The notes: generated by a model not told the origin, from the letters alone. Positions 1 through 10,376 are shown, numbered from the stretch's first letter. The stretch is DNA of 64,000 nt from Akkermansia muciniphila (GCF_040616545.1 NZ_CP156688.1:992001-1056000); one strand, 5' to 3'. Numbers and translations: made by a program.

Positions 1-992
1 GCCCCATCCCGGGCAACCGCAACAAGGGGGACGGCAAGCCCTTCACCTTCTTCTACACCCAGAAGGAAGTGAAGGAACTGGTGGACTACGCCAAACGCAG
101 GCACATCACCATCGTGCCTGAAATAGAAACTCCGGGACACGCTGCGGCCGCCATCACGGCCTATCCCGAATTCGGCAACAAGGACATTCCCGGCTACAAG
201 CCGCGGGTGGCGACGCGCTGGGGCATTCTTCCCTTCACGTTCAGTCCCACGGAACCCACCTTCAAATTCATTGACGGCATTCTGGAAGAAGTCTGCCAGC
301 TTTTCCCGGATTCCCCCTACATCCACATAGGCGGGGACGAAGCCCCCAAGCAGCAGTGGAAGAACTCCCCCCAGGCGCAGGAGGTAATGAAGAAAAACGG
401 CCTGAAAAACGAACAAGAGCTCCAGAGCTACTTCATCCACCGCGTGGAAAAGCTCGTTAACGCGCGCGGCAAGCAAATAATCGGCTGGGATGAAATCCGG
501 GAAGGCGGCCTTTCCAAAACGGCCACCCTGATGGTCTGGCACGATCCCGGCATTGCCAGGGAAGCCGTCAAGCACGGAAACAAGGTCATCATGACCCCGT
601 TTGAAAGCACGTACCTGATCCGGCAGGAAGGCCCGCATCCGGAAGGGCCCGAATATGAAATGGCTACTTTCTCCGTCATCCCCCTGCAAAAAGTCTACAA
701 CATGAATCCCATCCCCAAGGGAATTACCCCGGAACAGGAAAAAAACGTCCTGGGCGTGCAGGGAAGTTGCTGGAGCGAATACATGACCACGCTGGCCAAG
801 TGGCAGTACATGGTCTTTCCGCGCATGTTCGCCATCGCGGAACTGGGCTGGACGCAGCCCGGCCGCAAGGATTTTACGGATTTCAAGGAGCGCCTGGACA
901 GGCACAAGCCTTTTCTGGACGCGCTGCGCGTCAACTACCGGACGGACTCCGGGGAACCGGCGCAGCCGGAGGCAAAAATGATCCGTGAATGA
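1..992 (+). CDS. Beta-N-acetylhexosaminidase, GH20 (5' end outside window)
   Basis: This is the C-terminal part of a GH20 enzyme that removes terminal beta-linked GlcNAc or GalNAc, here probably from mucin glycans outside the cytoplasm. The reading frame is open from the window edge, so the gene starts upstream and the internal GTG at 69 is not the start. About 330 codons are visible. They cover the TIM barrel, including EIETPGH and the hallmark HIGGDEAP near 321-344, whose Asp-Glu pair is the catalytic dyad of substrate-assisted GH20 catalysis. A later WSEYMTT segment fits the substrate-binding Trp region. Signal peptide and N-terminal domain cannot be seen. The family is secure; substrate preference is inferred from the organism. 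Confidence 0.93.
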   Translation, partial: PIPGNRNKGDGKPFTFFYTQKEVKELVDYAKRRHITIVPEIETPGHAAAAITAYPEFGNKDIPGYKPRVATRWGILPFTFSPTEPTFKFIDGILEEVCQLFPDSPYIHIGGDEAPKQQWKNSPQAQEVMKKNGLKNEQELQSYFIHRVEKLVNARGKQIIGWDEIREGGLSKTATLMVWHDPGIAREAVKHGNKVIMTPFESTYLIRQEGPHPEGPEYEMATFSVIPLQKVYNMNPIPKGITPEQEKNVLGVQGSCWSEYMTTLAKWQYMVFPRMFAIAELGWTQPGRKDFTDFKERLDRHKPFLDALRVNYRTDSGEPAQPEAKMIRE

Positions 993-1041
993 CCATGTCC
1001 CGCAAGAGCGCGGCGCCCCCTGCGCGCGCCGGAGTTCAGCC

Positions 1042-1070
1042 TTGCCCTCCTGAAAAAAAACACCTATCAT
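1042..1070 (+). promoter_or_regulatory. Sigma70-like promoter of fba with almost no leader
   Basis: TTGCCC (1042-1047) and TATCAT (1065-1070) are separated by 17 bases. The -10 box ends 9 bases before the ATG at 1080, so the transcript would begin within a few bases of the start codon. No Shine-Dalgarno sequence lies between them. This is read by eye only. Confidence 0.5.
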
Positions 1071-1079
1071 ACCGCCGTT

Positions 1080-2111
<1,032 letters not shown>

Positions 2112-2135
2112 ACAGCTCTCTTAAAAGCTTTATAA

Positions 2136-2168
2136 AATGCCCGGTTCCTTTCAGGAAACCGGGCATTT
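2136..2168 (+). terminator. Rho-independent terminator after fbaA
   Basis: AATGCCCGGTT (2136-2146) pairs with AACCGGGCATT across a short loop and runs into a T stretch ending at 2170. It lies 25 bases after the aldolase stop codon. Confidence 0.85.
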
Positions 2169-2244
2169 TTCATTACCTGCCTCCTCTTCGTAAAAAAGAG
2201 ATTGTCAGCGTCCCGCAGTTTGCCTAGGGTTAGCAGGAAAGCCT

Positions 2245-3339
2245 ATGACTATCCTTTCCCTCGTTCTGAAGCTCTGCCATCATCTTCCCGGTGCCTCGGA
2301 AAAACACCGGCAAAGGATGGAAAGGAAAATGGCCTTTTACGAACGGACCAAGGGGTTCCGCCGTTTTTTCAGGCCCCCATACGTCTTTTTATTTGGTGCC
2401 CCGTTTCACTCCAATCTGGGTGACCAGGCGCAAATGGAATGCATTATCAACTGGATTAAGAACAATCTGCCCGGTTACGAAGTATTTATCTCCACCTACA
2501 CAAACACCACTCCGCGCCTCCTGCGGAAAATACGCAAATACATCCGAAAAAAAGACATACTCCTGTGCCACAGCGGATACCATATGACGGACCTGTACGA
2601 CGAACAATCCCATTATCTTCGTCTCGCGCAGCTCTTCCCGGACTACCCGCTGACCATACTTCCCCAAACCATTCATTATCAGGATAGCTCGTGTGCTCAA
2701 GCGACGGCTGACGTTCTTAACCGCCATCCCAACTGTACGCTGTTCTGCCGGGATGGGCATTCTTATGAAACGGCTAAAGAACTGTTCCACCACTGCCGGC
2801 TTTTCCTTTATCCTGATATCGTGACCTCTCTCATCGGGAAAGTTCAATTGCCCGCCCATCCGCGCAAGGGAGTTCTCTTCTGCATGCGGAACGATAAGGA
2901 AGCCTTTTACCAGCCTCAGGCCATAGCCGGGCTGCGCAGGGAACTGGAACCCTTTATCCTTACAGAACAGACGGATACTACCATTGATACTCCGGCGGCG
3001 GAGTTGACTGTACGAAGAAGGGAAATTCTTGATTCAACCTTTCGCTACTTCTCCCATTTCCAAGTTATTATTACCGATCGTTACCACGGAACCATTTTCT
3101 CATTAATCAGCAATACACCCGTGATTGTACTCAATTCCACCGACCATAAACTCTCCTCCGGAGTCAAATGGTTCCCGGGCTCATTCAAAGAGTATGTCCA
3201 TTTTGCCGAATCTCTTGAACAGGTTCCCTCTCTTGTCCGGAACATCCTGGAGCACTTCCCCAAGGAACCGCTGCCGCCTTATTTTTCGGAAAATTACTAT
3301 GACCATTTGTTAGAAAAGCTTCAGCTTCCAAAAGTATGA
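2245..3339 (+). CDS. Polysaccharide pyruvyl transferase family protein
   Basis: Members of this family (WcaK/CsaB/ExoV-like) transfer a ketal-linked pyruvate from phosphoenolpyruvate to sugars of exopolysaccharide or cell-wall polymers. The 364-residue protein has the family signatures: an N-terminal SNLGDQAQ segment (about residues 56-63) and a C-terminal DRYHGTIFSL segment (about 277-286) followed by a VLNSTDHKLSSG stretch. No signal peptide is present, so it acts in the cytoplasm. The next gene begins within its stop codon (ATGA overlap), which implies translational coupling to the FrhB-like iron-sulfur protein. A weak promoter-like pair (TTGTCA at 2202, TAGGGT at 2225) precedes it. The acceptor glycan is unknown; no other glycan genes are adjacent. 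Confidence 0.85.
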   Translation: MTILSLVLKLCHHLPGASEKHRQRMERKMAFYERTKGFRRFFRPPYVFLFGAPFHSNLGDQAQMECIINWIKNNLPGYEVFISTYTNTTPRLLRKIRKYIRKKDILLCHSGYHMTDLYDEQSHYLRLAQLFPDYPLTILPQTIHYQDSSCAQATADVLNRHPNCTLFCRDGHSYETAKELFHHCRLFLYPDIVTSLIGKVQLPAHPRKGVLFCMRNDKEAFYQPQAIAGLRRELEPFILTEQTDTTIDTPAAELTVRRREILDSTFRYFSHFQVIITDRYHGTIFSLISNTPVIVLNSTDHKLSSGVKWFPGSFKEYVHFAESLEQVPSLVRNILEHFPKEPLPPYFSENYYDHLLEKLQLPKV

Positions 3340-4571
3340 TCAGCATCTGTTCGGCCACTGAATGCACGGGATGTTCCGCGTGTTTTTCCATCTGTCCCAA
3401 AAAAGCCATTTCCATGGTTCCCGACCAGGAAGGGTTTTTACATCCGCAGATAGACCAGGTTCTCTGTATTGACTGCAATTTATGCACACAGGCATGTTCG
3501 GCTCTTCATGAACCGGAGCGTGGAAACAGGCTCTCTGAAGAATTGTTTTTTGCCGCTTACCACCAGGATGAAGCCATACGCATGTCTTCTTCTTCCGGGG
3601 GGGCTTTTTCTGCTCTGGCTTCATGGATGCTCCAGCAGGGCGGCTATGTATGCGCGGCTGCCTATGATGATGATTTCAAAGGAGTGAAACATATCATCGT
3701 ACACTCGGAAGAGGAGATGCCACGGCTGCGCACGTCCAAATATACGCAAAGCAGGATAGGGGCATGTTTTAATGAAATCCGGCAAATGTTGAGGAAAGGC
3801 CAAAAAATCCTTTTCGTGGGAACCCCCTGTCAAACATCGGGATTACATCTTTTTCTGAAAAAGGAATATGCCGGCTTGCTGACTGTAGACATCGTTTGCC
3901 ACGGTGTTCCCTCCCCGGTCGTCTTTGCGGATTATATCAGTTATTTGGAACGTAAACACGGAGCTTTCATCAGTAATTACAGCTTCCGTGATAAAAAATG
4001 GAGCTGGTACCATTTCAATACAAAGGCTGAATTTAAAAACCGCAGGTCTCCATATCTGGGAACGTGGGAAGAGGACGTGTTCATGCGTGGATTTTTACGG
4101 GACTATTTCCTGAGGGAAAGCTGCTATGCATGCAAATACAGCAAGCATCAACGCTATGCGGATATCACCCTGAGTGATTTCTGGGGCTACCATTCTTCTG
4201 ACGGAGGCTTTGAAGATGATGACAAGGGTATCTCCATGTGCATGTGCAACACGGAAGAAGGGAAGCAGGCTTTTGAAGCCATCAAACCTTCACTGGTGTG
4301 GTGCGTGCGCCCCAGAGAAATGAGCCTCTGCAACGGCGGATTTTCTCCCCGCCTGGCTACCCGGGAAGAAAGAAAAGCTTTCCTTGAAGAATACCGCCGC
4401 ATCGGCTTTGAAGAGGCCGTTCCCAAATACATGTATCCCGAACAGGTTTCTGATGAATTGAAGGTTCTATACTTCTGGGGACGCGGCCACAGTAAAAAAT
4501 TCCTGAAGCGTTCCAGAAAAATATTGCGCTTTATGAGAAAAATAAAAAGAATCTTTAAAAAGGCATCCTGA
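3336..4571 (+). CDS. Ferredoxin-domain FrhB-like protein (F420 hydrogenase beta-subunit family)
   Basis: The 411 residues combine an N-terminal 2x[4Fe-4S] ferredoxin with a coenzyme F420 hydrogenase/dehydrogenase beta-subunit-type domain. Cys10, 13, 16, 20 and Cys44, 47, 50, 54 form two typical clusters. The body contains FVGTPCQTSGL and the CYACKYSKHQRYADITLSDFWG region common to the family. In bacteria without F420, such proteins sit beside polysaccharide pyruvyl transferases in glycan loci, as here, and are thought to be redox enzymes or reductases acting on a sugar or its carrier; the reaction is not established. The start overlaps the upstream stop by ATGA. The C-terminus is strongly basic (KKFLKRSRKILRFMRKIKR), suggesting contact with membrane or nucleic acid. 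Confidence 0.82.
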   Translation: MISICSATECTGCSACFSICPKKAISMVPDQEGFLHPQIDQVLCIDCNLCTQACSALHEPERGNRLSEELFFAAYHQDEAIRMSSSSGGAFSALASWMLQQGGYVCAAAYDDDFKGVKHIIVHSEEEMPRLRTSKYTQSRIGACFNEIRQMLRKGQKILFVGTPCQTSGLHLFLKKEYAGLLTVDIVCHGVPSPVVFADYISYLERKHGAFISNYSFRDKKWSWYHFNTKAEFKNRRSPYLGTWEEDVFMRGFLRDYFLRESCYACKYSKHQRYADITLSDFWGYHSSDGGFEDDDKGISMCMCNTEEGKQAFEAIKPSLVWCVRPREMSLCNGGFSPRLATREERKAFLEEYRRIGFEEAVPKYMYPEQVSDELKVLYFWGRGHSKKFLKRSRKILRFMRKIKRIFKKAS

Positions 4572-4667
4572 CTTTTGACGCATTCTCCGGGTCCTGCAAC
4601 CCCGCACTGAACCTTTCCCAAGGAGGCAATAAGGAGAACCGTCTTTCATTCACAGTACCCCACCAAA

Positions 4668-4697
4668 GGAAAAGCCCGCGTTACAGCGGGCTTTTCC
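4668..4697. terminator. Bidirectional terminator between frhB-like gene and typA
   Basis: GGAAAAGCCCGC (4668-4679) and GCGGGCTTTTCC (4686-4697) form a perfect 12-bp stem with a 6-base loop. It sits between two convergent genes and has A/T-rich stem ends for both directions. Confidence 0.85.
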
Positions 4698-4711
4698 GGC
4701 TTGTAGAGAGA

Positions 4712-6547
4712 TCAATTCCCGGCCTTGCGGGACTCCCTCACGCGGTCGTTGGCGTTCAGGATGCGCTTGCGCAGGCGGATGAAGTGGGGAGTGGCTTCCA
4801 CCAGTTCATCAGGTTCAATGTACTCAATGGCGCGCTCCAGTGAAAAGATGACGGGAGGGGAAAGCTGGATGCCGTCACCCTTCGTGGCGGACCGGATGTT
4901 GTTCAGGTGCTTTTCCTTGCACGGATTGACCGGCATGTCCATCTGGCGCGGGTTTTCACCCACGATCTGGCCCTCGTAGATATCTTCCTGGGCTCCTACG
5001 AACAAACGTCCGCGTTCTTCCAGGGCCACCAGTGCAAAGGGAGTGGAGACGCCCGTTTCCATGGAAACCAGCGTTCCCGTGGTACGCGTGGTGATGTCTC
5101 CGGCGTAAGGGCCGTAATCCCGGAACAGGTGGGAGAAAATGCCGTGGCCGGATGTCAGGTTGACCAGCTCAAACTCAAACCCGATGATGCCGCGGGTAGG
5201 AATGTAGGCTTGAATGAAGGTATGGCCTGTCCCTTCCTTGCACACCATGTCTTCCATCTGCCCTTTGCGGGCATGGAGAAGCTTCATGACGCCATTGGCG
5301 TGTTCGTCCGGAACTTCCACGTAGATCGTTTCATACGGTTCCGTAAGGCGGTCGTTCTCATCCCTCTTCATGATGACGGTGGGACGGGAGACGCACAGTT
5401 CATAATTTTCACGGCGCATGGTTTCCACCAGCACGGCAATCTGCATGGCGCCGCGGGCGGAGACGGAAAAGACGCCGGCCTTGTCCGTATCTTCCACCTG
5501 GATGGAAATATTCGTGCGCATTTCCCTGATCAGGCGGTCACGGATCACGCGGGAAGTAACATTCTTGCCGTCACGGCCGCCGAAAGGCCCGTTGTTGATG
5601 GAAAACTCCATGGAGATGGTGGGCGGGTCAATCGCCACGAACGGCAGGGGTTCCGTCTCTGCGGAACCGCCCAGGGTCTCCCCGATGTTCACGTTTTCAA
5701 ACCCCGCCACACCTACGATGTTGCCCGCCACGCCAATGGCGGAATCCGTGGCGCCCAGGCCGGAATATTCAAACATGCGGGTCACCTTGCCGGAGATGCA
5801 GGTGCCGTCGCTCTGATGAAGCCAGACGGTGTCCCCTTTCTTCACGGTGCCTGAGGTAATGCGGCCGATGGCCACGCGGCCTACGTAGTCATCCCAGTCA
5901 ATATTGGAAACGAGCATCTTGAACTCGCCTTCCGGATCGGCATCCTTCGGAGCGGGAATGTGTTCCACAATCTTGAACAGAAGGGGCGTGCAGTCCACGG
6001 GAGGTTCCCCCTCCATGGAATTCATAAAATAGCCGTCGCGGGCGGAACCGTATACAAAGGGGGCTTCAAACTGCTCGTCCGTAGCACCCAGTTCCAGAAA
6101 GAGTTCCAGCACCTGGTCATGCACTGCGGCGGGGTCCGCATGAGGACGGTCGATCTTGTTGATCACCACGATGGGCATCAGCCCCTCCTGCAAGGCTTTG
6201 CGGAGCACGAAGCGCGTCTGGGCCTGCGGACCTTCAAAAGCGTCCACCACCAGGAGCACGCCGTCCACCATCTTCATCACGCGCTCCACTTCGCCGCCGA
6301 AGTCGGCGTGCCCGGGCGTATCCACAATGTTGATGGTATAGCCATTCCAGAGGATGGAAGTATTCTTGGCCTTGATCGTAATGCCTTTTTCACGTTCCAG
6401 ATCCATGGAGTCCATGGCGCGTTCCTGCACGGCCTGGTTGGCCCGGTAGGCTCCCCCCGCCTGCAAAAGTTGGTCAACCAGGGTCGTTTTCCCATGGTCA
6501 ACGTGAGCGATAATAGCGAGGTTGCGGAACTTGGAAGGGTCTGACAT
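4712..6547 (-). CDS. typA: Translational GTPase TypA/BipA
   Basis: TypA is a ribosome-associated GTPase of the EF-G/LepA group involved in 50S assembly and stress adaptation. The 611 residues match the usual length. The G domain shows [10 protein letters not shown] (G1, residues 14-23), DTPGHADF (G3) and NKIDRPHAD (G4); a domain II barrel and the EF-G-like domains follow, with the conserved [19 protein letters not shown] stretch and the TypA C-terminal domain. The ATG at 6547 gives the normal [19 protein letters not shown] start. It stands alone, with a divergent aminotransferase gene upstream and a bidirectional terminator downstream. Confidence 0.97.
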   Translation of the reverse strand: MSDPSKFRNLAIIAHVDHGKTTLVDQLLQAGGAYRANQAVQERAMDSMDLEREKGITIKAKNTSILWNGYTINIVDTPGHADFGGEVERVMKMVDGVLLVVDAFEGPQAQTRFVLRKALQEGLMPIVVINKIDRPHADPAAVHDQVLELFLELGATDEQFEAPFVYGSARDGYFMNSMEGEPPVDCTPLLFKIVEHIPAPKDADPEGEFKMLVSNIDWDDYVGRVAIGRITSGTVKKGDTVWLHQSDGTCISGKVTRMFEYSGLGATDSAIGVAGNIVGVAGFENVNIGETLGGSAETEPLPFVAIDPPTISMEFSINNGPFGGRDGKNVTSRVIRDRLIREMRTNISIQVEDTDKAGVFSVSARGAMQIAVLVETMRRENYELCVSRPTVIMKRDENDRLTEPYETIYVEVPDEHANGVMKLLHARKGQMEDMVCKEGTGHTFIQAYIPTRGIIGFEFELVNLTSGHGIFSHLFRDYGPYAGDITTRTTGTLVSMETGVSTPFALVALEERGRLFVGAQEDIYEGQIVGENPRQMDMPVNPCKEKHLNNIRSATKGDGIQLSPPVIFSLERAIEYIEPDELVEATPHFIRLRKRILNANDRVRESRKAGN

Positions 6548-6746
6548 TGCGCGCGAGAGCTAAAAGCACTGGAAAATAAATGTCAAGCCTGCTCCATGAA
6601 TACCTCCATATATTTTTTACGCGCGCGCGTGCCGTGACAGCCGCAGGTGACGGAACTTTTATCTTCTACGGTGAATTTATAGCTTCCCCCTGCCTTCAAA
6701 TGGGGCTATCCTGCTCTGGCATAAATAATTTCTAATTTTAGACAAG

Positions 6747-7613
6747 ATGAAGATTTGGTTAGATGGAAAGCTGGTGGAGCAGGAGGAGGCCAAGACCTCC
6801 GTTTTTGACCACGGTACGCTATACGGAGACGGCATTTTTGAAGGCATCCGGTTTTACAACAAGCGCGTCTTCCGCCTGGAGGACCACATGGACCGCCTGT
6901 ACGACTGCGCCCATTACCTCCTTCTGGACATTCCCTATACCCGTGAAGAACTCTCCAAGGCCGTATGTGATACGGCGGCGGCTTCCGGCCTGAAAGACGG
7001 CTACATCCGCCTGGTGGTGACCCGCGGCATCGGCAACCTGGGTCTCAATCCTTTCAACTGCAAACGCCCCAGCGTCTTCATCATCGCGGATAAAATCTCC
7101 CTGTATGATCCCGCCGTATATGAAAACGGCCTGGCCCTGATCACCAGCTCCGTGCGCCGCAACCGTCCGGACGCCCTCTGCCCCCAGGTCAAATCCCTCA
7201 ACTATCTCAACAACATCCTGGCCAAGATGGAAGCCGTGCGCCAGGGCGTGGCGGAAGCCCTGATGCTGAACGACCTGGGCAACGTGGCTGAATGCACGGG
7301 AGACAACATCTTCATCGTGAAGGACGGCGCCGTCTTTACGCCGCCCGTCACGGACGGCTGCCTGGACGGCATCACGCGCCGCGTGGTGCTGGAAATTTGC
7401 CGGGAACTGCAAATCCCTGCGGAAGAAAAAACCATGAACCGTTTTACCATCACCTGCGCGGATGAATGCTTCCTGACCGGCACGGCAGCGGAATGCGTCC
7501 CGGTCACCAAGCTGGACGCCTACCAACTGGGTTCCGGAAAAATCGGCCCGGTGACGGCCCGCATCCTGGCCCGCTTCCAGGAACTGACCCAGACCACGGG
7601 AACGGACTTCTGA
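6747..7613 (+). CDS. ilvE: Branched-chain amino acid aminotransferase (class IV)
   Basis: This PLP-dependent enzyme carries out the last transamination of leucine, isoleucine and valine synthesis with glutamate. The 288 residues fit the fold-type IV family. Lys149 in PQVKSLNYLNNILAK is the PLP-binding lysine, and LNDLGNVAECTGDNIFIV is the conserved phosphate-cup strand. The N-terminus (WLDGKLV, DHGTLYGDGIFEGIR) is complete from the ATG at 6747. D-amino acid aminotransferase or aminodeoxychorismate lyase share the fold, but the FEGIRFY and RGxGxLGLNP motifs favour IlvE. The gene is divergent from typA across a 200-base intergenic region and ends at a strong terminator. Confidence 0.92.
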   Translation: MKIWLDGKLVEQEEAKTSVFDHGTLYGDGIFEGIRFYNKRVFRLEDHMDRLYDCAHYLLLDIPYTREELSKAVCDTAAASGLKDGYIRLVVTRGIGNLGLNPFNCKRPSVFIIADKISLYDPAVYENGLALITSSVRRNRPDALCPQVKSLNYLNNILAKMEAVRQGVAEALMLNDLGNVAECTGDNIFIVKDGAVFTPPVTDGCLDGITRRVVLEICRELQIPAEEKTMNRFTITCADECFLTGTAAECVPVTKLDAYQLGSGKIGPVTARILARFQELTQTTGTDF

Positions 7614-7635
7614 GACACGCTGATTCCCTTTTAAA

Positions 7636-7676
7636 CAACAAAAACGGCCCCCCAATCGGCGGGGTCGTTTTTGTTG
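7636..7676 (+). terminator. Rho-independent terminator after ilvE
   Basis: CAACAAAAACGGCCCC (7636-7651) pairs with GGGGTCGTTTTTGTTG (7661-7676), 16 pairs with one G-T wobble. The T5 run lies inside the right arm. It begins 23 bases after the stop codon. Confidence 0.85.
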
Positions 7677-7747
7677 CATCAGGACCGGAGAGCCGGATGG
7701 GATTCATTGACCGGAGTTTTTATAGGGAAAGAGCCCGAAAACCCGCA

Positions 7748-8045
7748 TTCCCGGCAGAGCGGCCAGCAACAGAGACGGAAGAAGGGGAAGGACGTATTCC
7801 CACGGCTTGAATTTAACATAGCCAATTGGAAACGGAGTCTCCGGCTTTCATACCTGGTTCATTCCGGAAAACAACGGAGGATTATCCCTTACAAGGGCCA
7901 GGAGACTCTTGTTCCCAGCAGGGCAGCCGTCAAAAGACCCGGTGGAAGGATTGTCTCCACGGTTTGAATGAAAAACGCCAGCCGGGAATGAAGGCCTCCC
8001 GGCCTTCCTGGAGCAATTTATTCCGGAGCGCAACGGAGAGACGCT
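7748..8045. repeat. Two diverged direct repeats in a gene-free stretch
   Basis: The roughly 500 bases between the ilvE terminator and the GH16 gene hold no credible gene. Two copies of a degenerate unit, offset by about 163 bases, can be aligned by eye: 7748-7885 and 7911-8045. Shared landmarks in order are TTCCCrGCAGrGCrGCC, GGAAGGA, CCACGGyTTGAAT, GCCA, a TCC/GGC/TTC block and ATTCCGGA followed by CAACGGAG. Traces of a third unit may follow the second. Function is unknown: degenerate intergenic repeat, structured RNA or gene remnant are all possible. Confidence 0.5.
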
Positions 8046-8110
8046 TCAAAAAAGCCCAAACTCCGTTGATCCTCCGGACAGCCGCACCCCGGCGCGAAAA
8101 AAAGACAGCC

Positions 8111-9028
8111 CTATTTCTTCTTCGGCAATCCGGTTTGCGGATCAAACTGCTTGGCCTGCTGGGCGTGCTCCTTCGTCTGGTAAAACCGGACGTAATCAAT
8201 CAGGAACTTCACGGGATAGCCCTGGCCGTCCTTCGGAGCTTTCTCGCACCAGTTGCCGCCCACGGCGGAATTGAGAATCAGGTAAAACGGCGTGCGGAAC
8301 GGATTGCCCTCATCCTTGGTGTAATTCGTGGTATTCAGGTCAATGGACTTCACGAGCTTGTCATCTACCATCAGTTTGATGGAATCCTTGTCCCATTCCA
8401 TGACGTAAGTATGGAAATCATCGGAAAGATGATCAATCTTCACCGTGCCCCCGCGGGAGGCGTCCTTGCTGGATACGCCGTCCGGGCTTAAATGGAAGGT
8501 GGAGTAAACCACGTCCGGCTGCTGGGAGATGTTTTCCAGCATATCAATCTCCCCGTTGCCGGGCCAGCCCCACTTGTTCTTGCCAAGCAGCCAGATGGCA
8601 GGCCAGATGCCCTTGGTCTTGGGAACTTTGGCCCGCACTTCCAGCCTGCCGAACATGAAGTTTTTCGTCTTGATCGTGGTGACGGATCCGGACGTATAAG
8701 GCATGAACTTGGTATTCCTGATCCAGTCCGCCGGGCTCTTCTTGTAATTGACATTGGCGAACTTTTCAAAATGAGTCTCCAGCACCAGGCAGCCGTCCTC
8801 CACCCTCATATTCTTCGGGCGTCCGGTATAAGTCTGCTGGGAACCCTGGTTGCGCACCACGCCCAGTTCCGGCTTCCATTTCTTGGCGTCTATCTTGGAA
8901 CCGTTGAACTCATCCCCCCAAACGTAAACCCATCCGCCGGGAAGGGTTTTAGGGGGTTTGACGTCTTCTCCCTTTCCGGACATGCAGAAGCATGCGGTCA
9001 ACAGCACGGCAAACAGGCTTTTCTTCAT
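8111..9028 (-). CDS. Exported GH16 endo-glycanase
   Basis: GH16 enzymes are retaining endo-hydrolases; Akkermansia members are known to cut within mucin O-glycan chains, while others act on laminarin or other beta-glucans. The catalytic GEIDMLEN motif is present (ExDxxE, about residues 159-165), preceded by WPAIWLL and followed by a YSTFHLS strand; a late VGGNW and the IDYVRFYQ terminal strand are also typical. The N-terminus MKKSLFAVLLTACFC is a signal sequence whose LLTAC could be a lipobox, so surface lipoprotein is plausible. I chose the ATG at 9028; an ATG three codons upstream (9037) is the alternative. It is divergent from ogt. The mucin substrate is inferred from the organism. Confidence 0.9.
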   Translation of the reverse strand: MKKSLFAVLLTACFCMSGKGEDVKPPKTLPGGWVYVWGDEFNGSKIDAKKWKPELGVVRNQGSQQTYTGRPKNMRVEDGCLVLETHFEKFANVNYKKSPADWIRNTKFMPYTSGSVTTIKTKNFMFGRLEVRAKVPKTKGIWPAIWLLGKNKWGWPGNGEIDMLENISQQPDVVYSTFHLSPDGVSSKDASRGGTVKIDHLSDDFHTYVMEWDKDSIKLMVDDKLVKSIDLNTTNYTKDEGNPFRTPFYLILNSAVGGNWCEKAPKDGQGYPVKFLIDYVRFYQTKEHAQQAKQFDPQTGLPKKK

Positions 9029-9174
9029 ACGGAGCAATACTGTACCCGGAATCCCGGCCTTTCAAACAAAATACGTCCGGACAGTGCCTTTTCCCCGCCT
9101 CCTGTTCCCGGAATGGCAAAACTACCGGTAAAATGAATCGAAACCTCCCTCCGCCGCATGCTATTATTTACGGC

Positions 9175-9723
9175 ATGAAGACAAATCCCTCTCCCCGTGG
9201 TCCGGCTCTTCTTCATCAAACTCCGGCAGGCTCCATCGTCATCGTGGAGAACGGAACAGCTGTCACGCATGTCTTCTTTGGCCGCCTGATGCAGCCGGAG
9301 CATGTGGAATGGAAGGAAACGCCCCTGCTGCGCCGCACAGCCCGGCAACTGGACGAATACTTCCAAGGCACGCGCCGCACTTTTGACGTGCCGTTATCCC
9401 CGCAGGGAACGGAATTTGAACAAACGGTCTGGAAAGCCCTTCAGACCATTCCCCATGGAGAAACCAGAAGCTACGGAGACATCGCCCGGCAAATAGGGCG
9501 TCCGTCCGCCTGCCGGGCCGTGGGGCATGCCAACAACCAGAACCCCATCGGCATCATCATCCCCTGCCACCGGGTCATTGGAGCCAACGGCAAATTGACC
9601 GGCTATGCAGGCGGCCTGACCATCAAGCAATACCTGCTGGAACTGGAACAGGGGGCCGTGGCCCCGTTCATGCTGTTTCCGGATACGGAACGCATGTTAT
9701 GGGACATCCCCGCTGATTCCTGA
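9175..9723 (+). CDS. ogt: Methylated-DNA--protein-cysteine methyltransferase
   Basis: This suicide repair protein transfers the alkyl group from O6-alkylguanine (or O4-alkylthymine) to its own cysteine. The 182 residues contain the invariant IIIPCHRVIG motif, with acceptor Cys at about residue 131, and the GYAGGL turn that follows. The helix-turn-helix EQTVWKALQTIPHGETRSYGDIA and FRAVGxANNxNP-like segment are intact. The ATG at 9175 begins just before the conserved region; an in-frame ATG at 9133 would add 14 residues. No Ada-type N-terminal domain is present, so this is the stand-alone Ogt form. Confidence 0.93.
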   Translation: MKTNPSPRGPALLHQTPAGSIVIVENGTAVTHVFFGRLMQPEHVEWKETPLLRRTARQLDEYFQGTRRTFDVPLSPQGTEFEQTVWKALQTIPHGETRSYGDIARQIGRPSACRAVGHANNQNPIGIIIPCHRVIGANGKLTGYAGGLTIKQYLLELEQGAVAPFMLFPDTERMLWDIPADS

Positions 9724-9749
9724 TTCCGGCACAGAAGCCGCGCCCGTTC

Positions 9750-10376
9750 TCAGTGCGGTGCGTCCTCCTGTGGAGGAGTCATGGACTTCAAGGCGGCCTT
9801 GGGAGATTCAATGCCGAGCCACTGGAGGGGCAGCAGCTCTCCCGTCAGCTTGTAATGCTTGTACGTCAAACCGGCGAAGACGGCCAGGAGAAACATCAGG
9901 ACGGCATACAGGGCCATCCACAAATAATTTTTCCGCGCCGTACGGGTAGCCTGGTCCGCCAGCTGCTGCAAATTCCGCATGGCGGGAGAGGGGGCCGTGT
10001 TCTCATCCTCCTCTTCATCCGGAGCTGGAGACAGGCCGGGGGAAGGCTCTTCAACAAACCGGAGCCGGGCATCCCCCAAGGCTATCTCGTCCCCGTCGTA
10101 AAGGGGAGCGCCTCCCATGGGTGTCAGCCCGTTAATTTTAATTCCATTGGTGGAGCCGAGGTCTTCAAGGACATAGCCGCCTTCCTTGAACTGGAGCAGG
10201 GCATGCTCCCCGGACACGGATTGAAAAGGCAGCACGATTTCACAATGTTCGTCCCGCCCGATGCGGGCGAAATATTCGCCGTTCTTCGGAAGGACTATGG
10301 TTTTCTCGGAACCGTCGGGGAGTTGGATGGAAAGGCGGGGCATGATTTGCGGGCATGATGCCATGCCGATGCTCAT
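9750..10376 (-). CDS. FHA-domain protein with a C-terminal membrane segment
   Basis: FHA domains bind phosphothreonine peptides. Here the domain occupies roughly residues 12-110 and shows the expected GR (ARIGRDEHC), SGEH (QSVSGEHALLQF) and LGSTNG(I)xxNG motifs. An acidic Pro/Ser-rich linker (SPAPDEEEDENTAPSP) leads to one strong transmembrane helix (LWMALYAVLMFLLAVFAGL), leaving the FHA domain cytoplasmic if the N-terminus is inside. The start is uncertain: ATG at 10376 is used, while ATG at 10343 would begin exactly at the domain (MPRLSIQLPDG). No Ser/Thr kinase is next to it. It converges with ogt; the partner is unknown. Confidence 0.85.
   Translation of the reverse strand: MSIGMASCPQIMPRLSIQLPDGSEKTIVLPKNGEYFARIGRDEHCEIVLPFQSVSGEHALLQFKEGGYVLEDLGSTNGIKINGLTPMGGAPLYDGDEIALGDARLRFVEEPSPGLSPAPDEEEDENTAPSPAMRNLQQLADQATRTARKNYLWMALYAVLMFLLAVFAGLTYKHYKLTGELLPLQWLGIESPKAALKSMTPPQEDAPH

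Noticed and set aside
6548-6746. Riboswitch or T-box before ilvE
   Set aside because: No conserved T-box or known riboswitch elements are visible in the 199 bases.
7826-8491. 221-residue open frame entering the GH16 gene from the intergenic repeat
   Set aside because: It overlaps the GH16 gene by about 380 bases in antisense and starts in repetitive non-coding sequence.
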